A stretch of 64,000 nt of DNA from Euphorbia lathyris (GCF_963576675.1 NC_088918.1:43123501-43187500); one strand, 5' to 3'. Shown: positions 23,490 through 35,524, counted from the stretch's first letter. Numbers and translations: made by a program. Notes: generated from the sequence alone by a model not told the origin.

Positions 23490-25177
23490 AGGGTGATTAG
23501 CACCCATGGAGTGATTCAGTTTTGATGTAATAAAACTCTACCACCTTGAGAGCTTGTGCGTTTAATCCGTCACTCCGTCAAGGTTCCGTTCCATCCTCAT
23601 CCACCAAGCTCGAGAGTTCCACCTCCAAGACCTAAGACACGGCCTTGAGTCCGGTTAGCTAGTTCCGAGGGCTGATTCTTCCCTCTTTACTCGCTAATTA
23701 GCTTGTACTCTTCCTATGTACTAGGCTTGGTTGTATTCCGCATTTACGCTTTCCTTATTTGTAATATATGGTTTGCAATTTCCGTTTCTATGTACGTATT
23801 GATGTTTATTGCTTGTTTTGATACTCGTAATTGATTATTGTGTAGGAGAACGCGATTTCCGACGCCATTCGGTCTATCTTTAGGGATTCATATAGGTGTT
23901 GCCTTACCGGGAGTGACGCTCTGGAAACCGTAGGAATTGACAAGCCACGGAACTTACGGGCCCTAGTTTCTGATCCCCAGCATTAGACACGCCTTGACTA
24001 GGAACCACGTAGTCTAAATACTTCACGGGTCGGTCCAACTACACGTAGTCGTCTCTGCAAGAGTAAATCATCAATCAAATATATTCGGAGTCATTGTTTG
24101 TCATAGTTATAACTTATCGTCACCCATATCATTCCGTGGAGTTTTCCGTTACATAAATCTGTCTCACCAATAGTTTAGGAGTAGTTTGTAGTTATCTCTC
24201 AAACCAACCTAAAGTATTCACCGCTTAGATAACTTATATAACCGAGTCGTCTAATACTTGTAGTTATAAATCCCGTGGATTCGATACCCGGTCTTAACCG
24301 GATTATTACTTGATACGATGGGGTACACTTGCCCCTAAGTCGTAGCGTCTAGTAGAGATAAAGTAATTAGGAAGATCACATCCATAGCCATAACGCACTT
24401 ATCGTAATATATATTTCGTCGTAGAAACTCTACTTAGCCGTTTACGCTATCAGAAGCCCAACTGACTCCACTAAGGCCCAATAGTATAGGGGGGGGGGGG
24501 GCGAATTTGTGTATTAAAACACACAAAGGAATTAATTTAATTTAACAATAATAATTAGATTATGATTATGAATTAAATTAATTATAGGATAAATAAGTTA
24601 GGAGGTTTAATGAGATTAAATTGCTTATATTATTATCCTATCAATAAGTTATTATTATCTTTATAATTAAATATAATTATAGATAATAACAATAAGAATT
24701 TTATTCCGAATTAAATTCTTATTCAGTAACCTAATTCTACCTGACTAGGGTTTAGATGGAAGAGGCTATATATACCCGCCCCCCTTAATGAGAATTTCAG
24801 CTAACACTAGCAATCCCGGGAGAGAGAAAATCGACCCCTACTGTAGTGGATCAATTCTTCATCGCTTGCTTCCATTCAATTGATTTTTCATCTCCTTCTC
24901 TTAATCCTTGATCTTGTGTTGATTTATTAGAGACAATCTGCTTTGGTTGCTTTTATACGGTTGAGTTCTAATCCTTGTTTGAATTGTGTTTTTTGTTTTG
25001 TGCTCGTGAACTTGAAGTAAGAGTTGAGGGCACTTCGATTGCAACAGTAGATAGAACTTCAAAAGGTATTTCCTTCTATCTCTCTTTATATGAAATAACG
25101 GTTAACAGATCTTGGTTAAAGGAAAGAGGTTAAAATTTTTATATTTCCGCTGCCAAACGTTTGCCTATTTTCCTTCA

Positions 25178-25907
25178 TGGGGCGCCTCCTACACTGGTTC
25201 CTCCCACTGAATCCTCGAAATAGCACTTGATAGGTCACTATAGAGCATAAACTCGTCTTCAAAAAAACTCTAATGTAAACTATAAAATCTGTATCTTGTA
25301 TCTAACTATTGCACAACTTGTATAACAAGTATGTTTCTAACAAAATTATAAAACTAGAATATCCAACAACATTGAATTCTGAATTTTCTCCTCTATTTAT
25401 AATGGTTCAAGAGGTGTGCTAAAGGGACGTATCCGTTGGTGAAGAGTCGCCTCTATTCGGATGAAAGGATGCGTCATTTGGAATTTAAAACATGTAAAAT
25501 ATGTTGAATTGAGTTACTGTTTCTGTAGAGATTCTTGAAATCTCTGTCGTGGCTTAGAGAGCAAAGAGTGGACGAACTGCGCATCTCTGGTGCTACTAGA
25601 CGCGTGTCACGATCGAGATTTATAGAATATCGGTCGCGACAGAGAGTTGATATTGCTTCCTTTGTTTTGTTTGCTGAATCTCTGGCGCGGCCTCTGAATC
25701 TCGTACGCGTCTTTCACTGAAAACTTGATTTCTTACTCATTTTTGCTCCATTTAAGCTTCTATTTGGATTTTTCCAAATAATTAACACCTTGCACACAAG
25801 TAACAAATACCAATGTAAAATCTTTCCAAAATAATGTAATTAACACATTTTTCACATGAAATTGACATATTTATGTATGCTATTTTAGGTATATTTTGGG
25901 CTTATCA
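25178..25907 (-). repeat. E2 LTR fragment with LTR start
   Basis: On the minus strand this begins TGATAAGCCCAAAATATACC at 25907 and runs leftward. It includes the second tgggg TSD of A (25178-25182) and continues at 1574-1544. It aligns by eye with 650-1538 of solo LTR E1. The distal end of this LTR lies to the left of the window. Confidence 0.7.
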
Positions 25908-25923
25908 AATCTCCTACACTTAA
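25908..25923 (-). other. Likely polypurine tract of E2
   Basis: The minus strand reads TTAAGTGTAGGAGATT directly before the LTR start TGATAAGCCC. This identifies the LTR at 25907 as the 3' LTR of a minus-strand element. Confidence 0.55.
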
Positions 25924-27246
25924 GTTTTTACTAGTCCCGAGCAAAATTATCACTGAATTTATCCTTCAAATGATCTTTTTGAAAAAAGAATATATTTCCA
26001 CATAACATTTTTAAATTAGTTAAACCAAAAGATAAATCTCATAAGGCAAATTTATACGCAAAACATCAAACTAGCTAGGATTAAAGTGACTATCATCCGA
26101 CTTGTATTGCAATTTTTACAATGAAGCATTAGGGAAGGGTGAAAGCGTGCATGTTTTTGATCTTCGGTCTCAAGGCATTTCTAAGCACAAAATTTCCTTT
26201 TCCCAAACCTATACTAAAATATATAAATATGAATTTAGGTTTTTATTAACTTATTTGCTAGTCATGCCCGTGATAAGGATGGTCTCGATCGTGACTTTAT
26301 AAATATTTTTATTTTGTGTCCGTTTAAGAGGTCCCGATCATGCCATGGGTGGACGCAACCGTGACTTTAAACTTTAGACACATTATTTTATTTTATTTTA
26401 TTACTTTAACGTTCCTTTCATACCTCGATTGTGATAAGGATGGTCGCAACCGTGGCCAAAAATACCGTTTTGTTTATTTTTCTTCCCTTTCATACCTCGA
26501 CTATGACATGGGTGATCGCAATCGTAGCCAAAAGTTAAGAATACGACTACTTAATCTAATTAATAATTGATGTGAGTTATAAAATTTTAATATGGGAAAG
26601 AAAATAGTACCTTCATCCTATATTGACGTAAAATCAACATGTATTATGACTATAGTTTCCCTAAAAACTTCAATTGGTTTTTAAAGTAAGACGGAATCAA
26701 ACCAAGCAAAAAACTAAAAATGTTAGTTTGATTAATGCCTATAAACCTAATTTGAAAATAGAAATAAGAATTATATTTATCATGCATTGACACAATATAA
26801 GAGAAAGATCGAAATAAAGAATCTATTACTCATATACATTCACTCGAGACGTTTCTTTATAAAATCGTTTCCAAGATTTGTAATAATATTCAATATTTGA
26901 TTGCCCTAATAGAAATATTTAACTATTTCTAATATATTGATAACCTCTTTAAGCATATGTTATTATATAAAAAAAAATCATTATGATAAAATTCATTTTT
27001 TGTTTAGCATTATCTATATTTATGAACAAGCATGCGTACTTAAAATAAACATTCATTCGTGCTCGAAAAATAAGTAAATGAAATATCGCCTCCTACACTT
27101 AAATTGGACCATGTCCTCATTGGTATAAAAATTGATAATTCATAAATAGATAGAGTACGAAAATATATAAACCGAAATAAAATTGAAACAAACAAGCATA
27201 AAATTAAAATAGAAATAAACTAAAAATTAAGGAAAGATAAAACCTA
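25924..27246 (-). other. Non-coding 3' internal region of E2
   Basis: AT-rich sequence with no plausible frame. Between about 26262 and 26535 there are four degenerate copies of a unit containing GTGATAAGGATGGTCGCAAC-like text followed by CGTGGCC or CGTGACT. The rest shows only low-complexity A/T runs. It is the 3' untranslated part of the element. Confidence 0.55.
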
Positions 27247-27898
27247 TCAACGAGAAGGAGAATCCTGTGGAGATGGTATCATCACGACTCCTTGACGGCG
27301 GAAGTAGGATAATAGCTGACGTCGAGTGGATTTGTGCTCCCTTCGCAAACTATGGATGTTTTCATCCACCTCATCAATCCTTAAATTCATTTGGTGATTG
27401 TTGGCATTGACTTGATCCAAGACACGTAGCCAACCTACCGTTTCATCAACATTGGCCCCAACGTCTTCATGTGGTGCCTCCTCTTCTTGCCTCTCTTCAT
27501 GTCCACCAACAGTCGCTTCTTCCTCCTCCTCATCCTCCTCCTCTTGAGCTCATTGACCATGTGAACTAGTAGCACCACCACCCGAACTAGCAAACAAACT
27601 CCTAGTTCTAGCCTCATACAATCTAAATGTAGGTGGTCCTTGGTTAAGCACCAAATTTGGCCATTGAAGTGCGGGATAATCCAACATAGGAAAACCAAAA
27701 TTATGAGGGAAGGATTGGAAATCCGCCAAACCACCCGTAGCTCCTAAAACAATACCGGTAATAAAATTACCCATAGGAACTTGCTTATTGGTCGAAACGG
27801 AGGCTCGGCGCAAATTATAAAAAATCATCCCAATACTATCCACCACTAAACCCTTGAAAATACAATCCAACACAAACAAATCCTGACTTTGAACCTTT
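27247..27898 (-). pseudogene. E2 protein fragment, possibly a plant transposon-associated domain
   Basis: Reading leftward from 27898 the frame is open for about 110 codons, meets one TGA near 27550 and continues in the same frame to a stop at 27247. The first part (DLFVLDCIFKGL..., then NLRRASVSTNKQVPMGNF) resembles the C-terminal end of the putative plant transposon protein domain found in many plant LTR elements. This is recognition by eye only. The second part is an acidic E/D run followed by a short helical segment. LTR F cuts the N-terminal part at 27899. Confidence 0.5.
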
Positions 27899-29144
27899 TG
27901 TTGGAGTTTAGTGTCCTAAAGACAATTGTTTTAGGATATTAATATTAATGAATAAATTGTTTATTTGATCATTTGTTTAATCAGGTATATAGCATTAAAA
28001 TGTAATTATATATAAAGGCACAAATCTTTCATAAAGAAAGTAACCCTAAGTTTATTTAAGTAGTTATAAAGTGTTCATACAAGCATGAAGTGAGACTGTA
28101 CTTTATAATAGACCAATAGACTTAAAGTAAACCCAAGTCAAGTAATATGTTATAGGGGTTGGCATATTACTGTTGAGACTTGCATGTAACAGTGTTTTCT
28201 ATCGAGACAGAAAGCTGATCTCACAAGCTTTAGATATCCAGATATCTAGACAATTATATGGATCCGGTGAAGGAGTTCATTAGGATTGGGACCCGACTTA
28301 AGATAACAGAATGGATTGATTTATCTAATGTGTCAACTGTTCATCTTATTGGTATTAGTAGGTATAACTAATCCTCAGACTCAAACATTCGTTAATTAAT
28401 GATTCTGGATTATGGAGTCTGATACTTTGATTCTGTGCGAGCACGATCCAACAGGTGAGAGCCTGGGGTGTGTGAGAGCAGGGTTAGATATCACACAAAG
28501 TAATTGCAGAATAGTTAATGTCAGATTGAGCATTCGTCACTCACGATAAGTGGGAGATATATCCAAATGGCCGCTTGTGGTGAATTAACTGAAATCCTTG
28601 CAAGGTGATAGAGTTAAGAGTATAAATGAATATTTCACTTAACTTATCTTTCAGAGTGAATTCAACCTGTACAAGTAAAACCGGACTATTCGTTATATGT
28701 AACCTTGACACGTTCCATGGTTATAAGGAATTGACCAACAGGATATAGTTGATGAAGGATCGTATTATACTGTACCTAATGCAGAAAGGTTAACGTCAGT
28801 TATCAACCTGACTTCTTAATTGCTCTAGGGGAATATCATAGGTTCTGCTAGTAACAGCTCGCGACGGTATTCCGTTATATATATGTTGGAATTAATCGTG
28901 ATGAATAATTTCAAAGGATATATACGGCTAGTGGCAATAAAGAACCTAATGGGTCGCATATGGGACTTGGAATCGGAGGACGAAAATGTAATTAGTGTGA
29001 CATGTATGTATGAGCCGAAATTTACATATTAATTTGGGGATAAATTAATTTGATTAATAATTATAATTTGATTATGGTTATGAATTAAATTAAAGGATTA
29101 TCTGATAATATTAATTAGAAGTTTTTATGTGATTGAAACTCTAA
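27899..29144 (+). mobile_element. LTR F, diverged copia LTR, truncated
   Basis: It begins TGTTGGAGTTTAGTGTCC and follows the A-family LTR with many substitutions for about 1.25 kb, up to a position equivalent to about 2870 in the A 5' LTR. A LINE poly(A) tract interrupts it at 29145. The remainder is not in the window. The preceding five bases ccttt (27894-27898) would be its TSD. Its divergence suggests a separate subfamily or an older insertion. Confidence 0.8.
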
Positions 29145-30036
29145 TTTTTTTTTTGGTAGGAAAGGAAAGAAAAAAACAAAAAACAACCAAAGCCGCTTAA
29201 CCTGGGATTAGTCTGGGAAAACTGACCCCCACTACATCATCCAAGACCAGAGAAGAAATGAACGATGGAGGAGAAGAAAAGGTTGAGAGGCCCAACATCC
29301 TTGAATGCCCTTTAGCCGTAAGACGGTCTGCTACACGATTTTGCTCCCTATAAATATGAGCAATGCTAAGACAATCAAAGGAAGCTCCAATCCTTCTAAT
29401 GCCTTTGATTAAATTTTGGCTATTCAGGCAAATTGCATTGTTATCTGAAATCATATTGACCGCTTCAAGGTTATCAGACTCCACCAGAAGCTTCTTCACC
29501 CCCAGACTTTTAGCTAGCTTAAGACCAGAAAAAAATCCCCCAAAGCTCAACAGAGAAAGATGAACCAATTCCCAAATTATGAGAGAAACCAGTGACCCAC
29601 CTGCCACCATCATCTCTCAGAACCCCTCCTGCGGCAACTGTCCCATCCTTTAAACAAGAGCCATCAGTGTTAAGCTTAACCACGCCTTCCCTCGGCTTAC
29701 ACCAGCCTAAAAGCTGGACCTCCTTCCTCTTAAACGCCCTTGCCAAGGGGTCCTCAACGTAGCTATCAACCATGGTACTAACCTTCTTGGAGAAGAACTC
29801 CAGGACATTAGGCAAAACAACCGTATCTCCTCCAAAAATCTCTTCATTCCTCCATCTCCAAATCTGATGGCAGACCACCACAAATAAGATAACTCCCTGA
29901 TTCAACTCGGCCAAAAGATTCCCCTTAATCCCATCCATAAACCAATCATTCTCAGGGTGGGCAAAAAAGGAAGAAAGAACATTTAAAGGGAGAACTTTCC
30001 TCCAAACCTCTTTACTTTTCTCACAGTCTCTTAGAG
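29145..30036 (-). mobile_element. 3' end of a LINE, minus strand
   Basis: The segment ends on the minus strand in ten A (plus 29145-29154), as expected for a poly(A)-tailed non-LTR element. It codes for the C-terminal part of a LINE protein. Copia G at 30037 cuts it on the 5' side. No TSD can be checked because both flanks are other elements. Confidence 0.8.
29197..30036 (-). pseudogene. LINE ORF2 C-terminus: zf-RVT remnant and RNase H
   Basis: Reading leftward: a C-x-x-S-x-x-VW zinc-binding RT tail (about 30020-29990), a linker rich in W, then an RNase H-like domain. Its acidic residues are visible in LNTDGS, in SVELWG and in VESDN, followed by the REQNRVADRLTAKG-type motif and a stop at 29197. 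This arrangement is standard at the end of plant L1-like ORF2 proteins and in RNase H (RVT_3) fragments derived from them. A frameshift near 29525, in an A-rich run, separates the two halves. The RT itself is absent. Confidence 0.8.
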
Positions 30037-31899
30037 TGTTGGGGTTTAGTGTCCTATAGACAATTGTTCTAGGATACAAACTTAATGTAAATGAATTGTT
30101 CTTTATATCATTTGTTTTAATGAGATATATGTTTTATAACTATATAAAGGCAATCCCTTTTAAGCACTAAATAAAGTCTAATAAAAGGAAATCCGTAAGT
30201 TTATTTAAAGTGATTATAAAGTGTTCATACAAGCATGAAGTGAGACAAAACTTTATAATAAACTGATAAACTTAAAACCACCCCAAGTCAAGTGATATGT
30301 TTGGGATTGATATATCACTGTTGAGACTTGTATGTAACAATGTCTTCTGTCCGACAGAAAGCTGATCTCACAAGCTTCATATATACAGATATCTGGACAG
30401 TTACATAGATCCGATGAAAAGTTGTTCATTAGGATTGGGGATCTGATTTGAGATAACAGGATGGGTAGATTCATCCTTGTCACCTGTTCATCTCATTGGT
30501 ATTAATAGGTATAACTAATCCTCAGACTCAAAGGAATATTAATTGGTATTCTGGATTACGGAATGTGATGCTTTGACTCTGGTGTAACACGATCCTTAAC
30601 AGAGATGACTCTGGGGTGTGAACAGTAGACGTTGGGTATCACAGGAAGTGATTGCGGGATCGTTATATATTGGATTGAGCATTTATCACTCCCGATAAAT
30701 GGGAGATACATCCAAGGATCGCTTGTGGAAGACTCGACTCTAAATCCTTGCAAGGTGATAGCTTAAGACTTGAAATACAGATTTCACTTAACCTATCTAT
30801 TTGAGTTGACTCGGTCTGTACAAGTAAAACGAACGTCTCGCTATATGTGACTTGACATCATCCATAGTCATAAGATTCAGTTCAAGGATGTAGTTGATAA
30901 AGGATCAAATTATACTGTAACTAATACGGAAAGGTTAACGACAGAATCAACCTGTCTTCTTATGGCTCTGGGGGAATGATTACAGACTTGCTAATCACAT
31001 ACTCTGTACATCATTCCGTTATGCAAAGATTAAATATCATTCTTTGAAAATTATTTAATAATGTTGCATACAGCTAGAAGCAATAAGAACCTAATGGGTC
31101 ACACATAAGACTTGGAACCTAAAAGAGAGATATATGTTAATTAATTGATGGAAGCCCAATTGAGCCCAATAAGGCCCATGGACCAAGGGGGGGGTCGAAA
31201 TTCATGTAGTGAAATACATGAATAATTAATTTTGATTTTGTTAATTCTAATTGGATTAGGATTATGAATTAAATTAATTAAGAGATAAATAAGTTAGGAG
31301 TTTTAATTAGATTATAATACTCCTATTATTATCCAATAAGGTTATTATTATTATCCTTGATATATTAGATATATAATGAGATAATAATTAGGAATTCTAT
31401 TCCGAATTGAATTCCTATTTAGTAACCTAATTCTATCTAACTAGGGATTAGATACAAGAGATTATAAATACCCCTCCCCTAGGATTTTCGAAATCCACTA
31501 GTGCAAACCCTAGAGTGATTTTCGAAATCCCCTATAGTGTAAGAGAGAGAAAATTCGACACCCCTAGTTCGAGGACGAGATTTCTCTACGGCTTCCTTCC
31601 GATCAATTGATTTCATCTATTTCTTTTATCCTTGATCTTGTGTTGATTAATTAGAGGCAATCTACTTTGGTTGCTATTCAACGGTTGATTCTAACTTAAT
31701 CTTCCTGTGTTTTATTTCGTGCTTGGGAACTCGGAGAAGAGTTGTGGGCACTTCATTAACAACGGTAGATTGATCATCAAAAGGTAATTCTTCTTATCCC
31801 TCTTTATATGAAATAACGATTAACGGATCCTAGGGTTAATGGAAATAAGTTAAAATTTTTATATTTCCGCTGCTATATACCTTAGCCTAATTTCCAACA
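30037..31899 (+). repeat. 5' LTR of element G
   Basis: 1863 bp, TGTTGG...CCAACA with perfect 6-bp inverted tips, the best-preserved ends of the family in the window. The G tract is eight bases at 31187-31194. Confidence 0.92.
31463..31470 (+). promoter_or_regulatory. Probable TATA box of G LTR
   Basis: TATAAATA stands at the position of TATATATA in the A LTR and is followed by a C-rich stretch as in A. Confidence 0.55.
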
Positions 31900-31900
31900 G

Positions 31901-31912
31901 TGGTATCAGAGC
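31901..31912 (+). other. Primer-binding site of element G
   Basis: TGGTATCAGAGC, one base after the LTR end. It is complementary to initiator tRNA-Met. Confidence 0.9.
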
Positions 31913-32195
31913 CATCGTTAAATCCGTTATTTCATATATAAAAATTTAGAAGTTTTTCAATAGGATTGAATAAATATGCGTATGTTCCTAATTATTTTGG
32001 TTGATAATCATCATAACAAAATCTATTAGTTTTATAGTTAGATTGATAAAATCAGTTTTACTAATTCTAAAGATAAAACGCAAATCTATAGTAGTCTTCC
32101 TATTTTCTGAAAATCGTTTTAAAACCGTTTTAGAACTGATATATATATTTAAAATTGATATTATATATAAAAAAAATATACGACAGCAGCCCGAG

Positions 32196-32293
32196 TCGCG
32201 CCTCGCGGCGCGATTGGCCGCTGTCGCGCGGCTGCTGCCTCGCGTGCGGCGCCTCGCCGCCGCCCTAGGGCTGCTGCCAATCGGCAGCAGCCC
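32196..32293 (+). other. GC-rich hairpins in G leader
   Basis: Two clear perfect hairpins are visible: 32196-32202 / 32207-32213 (7 bp, loop tcgc) and 32268-32278 / 32283-32293 (11 bp, loop aatc). The sequence between is GC-rich with weaker pairing. It matches the place and style of the hairpin cluster in A, with different arm sequences. Confidence 0.75.
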
Positions 32294-35214
32294 ACTCTCG
32301 GGCCCGGCCCGAGACCCACTTGAATTTTAAATTGTTTAAAAATCGGTTTTTATATATGTTTAAATATATATGTTTCAGAAATTGATAGTTTTCTGTTTTG
32401 ATTATCGAATGAAAATTTGTTTAAAAGTTTGTTTTACCAATTTGTAAATCAAAATGTTAAATGAATTAAAATCAAAATAATTGGAACGTGCATAATTAAA
32501 GTTTTGTATAGTTATATTAATCTAAAAATTAATATAAAAGATACGAAACTATTAGAAGTAAAATTGGATGAAAGTTAATTTGATAAGTTAATGTGATTAA
32601 CATAAATATTACATAAGATGGTTATGTAATCAACCAATTAAATTTATTTAATTGAGTCTATGCATGTTTGGAGTTATGGACATATTTGGACCCTCTTTTA
32701 GTCTTTTGGTATTTTTGAAATAGGGCCTGCGAGTCCTGCCTTTCTACTATCTATCGTAATTTCTCCTCTCATCTGATTCCCTTCAATTCAATTGAAGTTT
32801 TCTTTAGTAGTATAGAAATTAATATGTAATTTCAAGGCACCATGGAGAAGACGGAGGACCTAAAGAGAAATATGTAATAGTTAGTTGTTAGACGAGGTGC
32901 CGCGGCCTAATCTCCCGGGCGGACCGGGGGGTGGACAACCTCATGGCGACGTAAGCGGTGATTGTCGCCGAAAGCAACCAATCGTGGAATCAAGCTGCTC
33001 GACAGGACCGGAGCTCGGAGATATGGAAGAGTCGCCACCCACGAATGGGAAAATGAACACCGATCCCTTGCGGGAGACTGGTGTGGGTTCGGGAAACTTA
33101 GGTACGAGCCGAGAAGGCTAGCTCCTTTCCTGAGAAAGGCTACTAGGCACCCCGACATCGCTCGGTTATGAACCACCGGCCTCCTACTCAGCATGTTAGG
33201 CGATAACGGACTAATCGTATACTTCTTTAAGTTTAAAATTCATTTGAAACCCTTTTCTTTCTCTTTTTTTTTGAAACCGTTTTGAGTATATATTATTAAA
33301 AAGCCATATTAGTAAAGAATCACTCATTTATGTTATACATACACAGAGAGGGGGGAGAAAGAAGTGGTTTATTTACAACCGTATTTAAAAGTCATGTCGT
33401 GTGTTTATTCTACACTAACTTGTTCCCCCAAAACGAGTTTATTTACATGGTTCGCACCTTAATCGCCGTTGGAACGATTTAGGTGCGTTTTAAAACCCCG
33501 TTTGATCAAGTTTACCCGAATCGCCGTTGGAACGACTCGAGAGTTTGAAAACATTGAGATAAAAACCTTTGATGAGAAAACGTGGTTAAACATACAAGTC
33601 AATTTTATTTTGTACAAATCATTTAAGAAAACGATTCAAAACTCTATTATTTACAATGAAAACGATTTTAATTACAAGGCTCGCTTAATCCGTCGTTTGG
33701 AACGGACTAAGGTTTTAAAGCGTGATGTTTTAAGAAACGATTTGAAATGTCAAGAAAACACTATTTATTTACATTAAGAATCTCTAAAAAACCTTTTAGT
33801 TTAAATAATTAAATTGAAAACTCTTTTTGTGATTTATTTTCCCCCTTTTTCCTTAATGGATTCTCTACTTATTACAATTACAATAATAAACCCCTTTAAA
33901 CTAATATTCACACTCAAATACTACTTATTTGGAACATGTACCCATGAATGGGCCAAAAGAATAAAGAAAATAATTTAGACATATATATATATATATATAT
34001 ATATATACATTTAAATCAAAAAAGAAGATATGAAAGTAAGAGTTAACACAAAAGGAACTATATGTATATAAAAATAATAGGTACAATATATCTATGCTTT
34101 AAAAATGTGAAAATAGTAAGTAAATCCAAAAATAATTTTATTCAATAATCACTAAAATAACCCAAATGTTCCAAAACTATACATATACATAACTAATATA
34201 GTTTTAAATACCAAAATACCATATACTAATATATATTAATTATTTCCCAAAATACCAAATAACTAACATTTAAAACATAACCCAAATTGATAAAAAAAAG
34301 AATACATATATATACTTATACTTATATAGTAAAATGGAATAAAAAACGGTATACTAATATTCTAAAATAATTATATATGTTAAAGATCTAAAATAATTTG
34401 AAAAACATATATTACATAACTATACATATATATACTAAGGATTAAAAGCTTAAAAGTTGAGAAAAAGGGACTGAAATGGCATTTTTTACATTTTGGCAGA
34501 TTTACCGACGAAAAATCCGTCGGTAAACAGCATTTAGTGACAGAATCGGTAAATTACAGCAGCACTCCTAAATGTTTCCAGATTTATTCAAAAGCTTTAA
34601 ATTAAATCTAATTCAATCGTTTTGGATTTCCGAACTACAAAAAATGGGTCATAGTCGAAAACGGAAATTCCTAAAACGATGTTTTTATTTTAAAACGTAA
34701 TTTGAAAATTTCTTTTAAATTAAAAACTTATAATTACAACGTTTTCGATACCCGAACTACCTTTTTATCGGATCACGGTTCGTATTGGGATATCAAAACG
34801 AGGTTTTTTATTTTAAAACAAAACCGAATTTTATTCAACACGAAATGAAAATTAAATAAATACGCTAATTAAATAAAGTGTGACAAAATAAATAAATAAC
34901 TAAATGAATAGAAACTATAACATAAAAAATAAATAGAAGAAGAGAATAAATTAAATAAAATAAAGAGTCTAGTCCTCGGATAATACCTTGAATTCGGTAT
35001 CTGACCGTCGAAGCCGATTGATTGCACGAGCCACGAGCTCCCGTTTTTTTATGAAAATTTAGTAAAAATTGAACTTAGGAAATTTAGAGATTTTCAATTT
35101 TTAGGAAAAAAAATGTTTTTTCCTAAAAAAATCAACTTCCTCTCTCTAGAAAAATATTCTAGTGTGAGAAGCTCTCCTTAAATTCCCCCCTCCCTTTTTT
35201 GCATGGGGATCCGT

Positions 35215-35225
35215 GCCTTTTATAG
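35215..35225 (-). promoter_or_regulatory. TATA box of H LTR copy 1
   Basis: The minus strand reads CTATAAAAGGC about 655 bp into the LTR, just downstream of the palindrome array. It is a strong plant TATA consensus and the likely start region of the H transcript. Confidence 0.65.
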
Positions 35226-35246
35226 GCAAACGGGTCCCCGGACCAA

Positions 35247-35524
35247 TGGGCGACGCCCAAAGGAAATTGGGCGTCGCCCATTGGGGTTGGGCGGCCGCCC
35301 AACCTTGTGTTGGGCTACCGCCCAACCTTGTTGGGCGGCCGCCCAACATTTGTTGGGCGGCCGCCCAACATTTGTTGGGCGATCGCCCAACAATCGTTGG
35401 GCGATCGCCCAACGGCGTTGGGCGAGCGCCCAACGCAAGGTTGGGCGCCCGCGCCCGACCTTCGTCGGGCGTTCGCCCAACGGTCGTCGGGCGTTCGCCC
35501 GACGTGGTTGGACGCCCGCCCGAC
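35247..35524 (-). promoter_or_regulatory. Palindrome array in U3, copy 1 (13 units)
   Basis: Thirteen palindromes or near-palindromes such as GTTGGGCGGCCGCCCAAC and GTTGGGCGATCGCCCAAC. Measured centres at 35294, 35317, 35338, 35360, 35382, 35404 and 35425 are 21-23 bp apart, close to two helical turns. The array begins 22 bp upstream of the TATA box on the minus strand. It is very rich in CpG within an AT-rich LTR. Confidence 0.85.

Larger units (their letters stand above)
22776..24452 (+). mobile_element. Solo LTR of an unrelated family (TGATAG...CTATCA)
   Basis: The ends are TGATAGGGGCG and ACGCTATCA, with 6-bp inverted tips TGATAG/CTATCA. The TSD gaagc lies at 22771-22775 and 24453-24457. 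It is 1677 bp with no coding frame. A TATA box lies at 23482-23489 with a motif array upstream. The ending resembles plant gypsy LTRs, but without internal sequence the lineage stays open. The strand is taken from the TATA orientation. Confidence 0.85.
1575..25177 (+). mobile_element. Copia element A (Angela/BARE-like), heavily interrupted
   Basis: A Ty1/copia retrotransposon with both LTRs (TGTTGGGG...CCTTCA), a tRNA-iMet primer site, a leader of about 1.9 kb, gag, and pol in copia order (protease, integrase, RT, RNase H). The TSD tgggg occurs at 1570-1574 and 25178-25182. D, C and B are nested inside at 6659-18282, a hAT-type element at 18870-19641 and a solo LTR at 22776-24452. Comparing the first ~345 bp of its two LTRs by eye gives 12 differences, 10 of them transitions. 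Stops and frameshifts in gag and pol make it non-autonomous. The lineage is inferred from LTR length, leader length and protein type. Confidence 0.9.
21653..25177 (+). repeat. 3' LTR of element A, interrupted
   Basis: The LTR runs 21653-22775 and 24458-25177, about 1.84 kb after removing the solo LTR at 22776-24452. It ends CCTTCA, followed by the tgggg TSD. A run of 13 G lies at 24489-24501, against 9 in the 5' LTR. Confidence 0.9.
30037..32885 (+). mobile_element. Copia element G, 5' part only
   Basis: An A-family element with a 5' LTR, primer site and about 970 bp of leader. It is interrupted by gypsy element H at 32886, at a point equivalent to about 4590 in A. Its gag, pol and 3' LTR are outside the window. 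The 5 bp before it are tagag; the 5 bp before H are ttagt. A 205-bp piece of its leader (32681-32885) was carried along in the downstream tandem duplication. Confidence 0.88.

Noticed and set aside
33469..33777. 102-codon frame in the H LTR, identical in all three units
   Set aside because: Identity reflects recent duplication. It is AT-rich LTR sequence, rich in K, R, N and I codons, with no recognisable domain.
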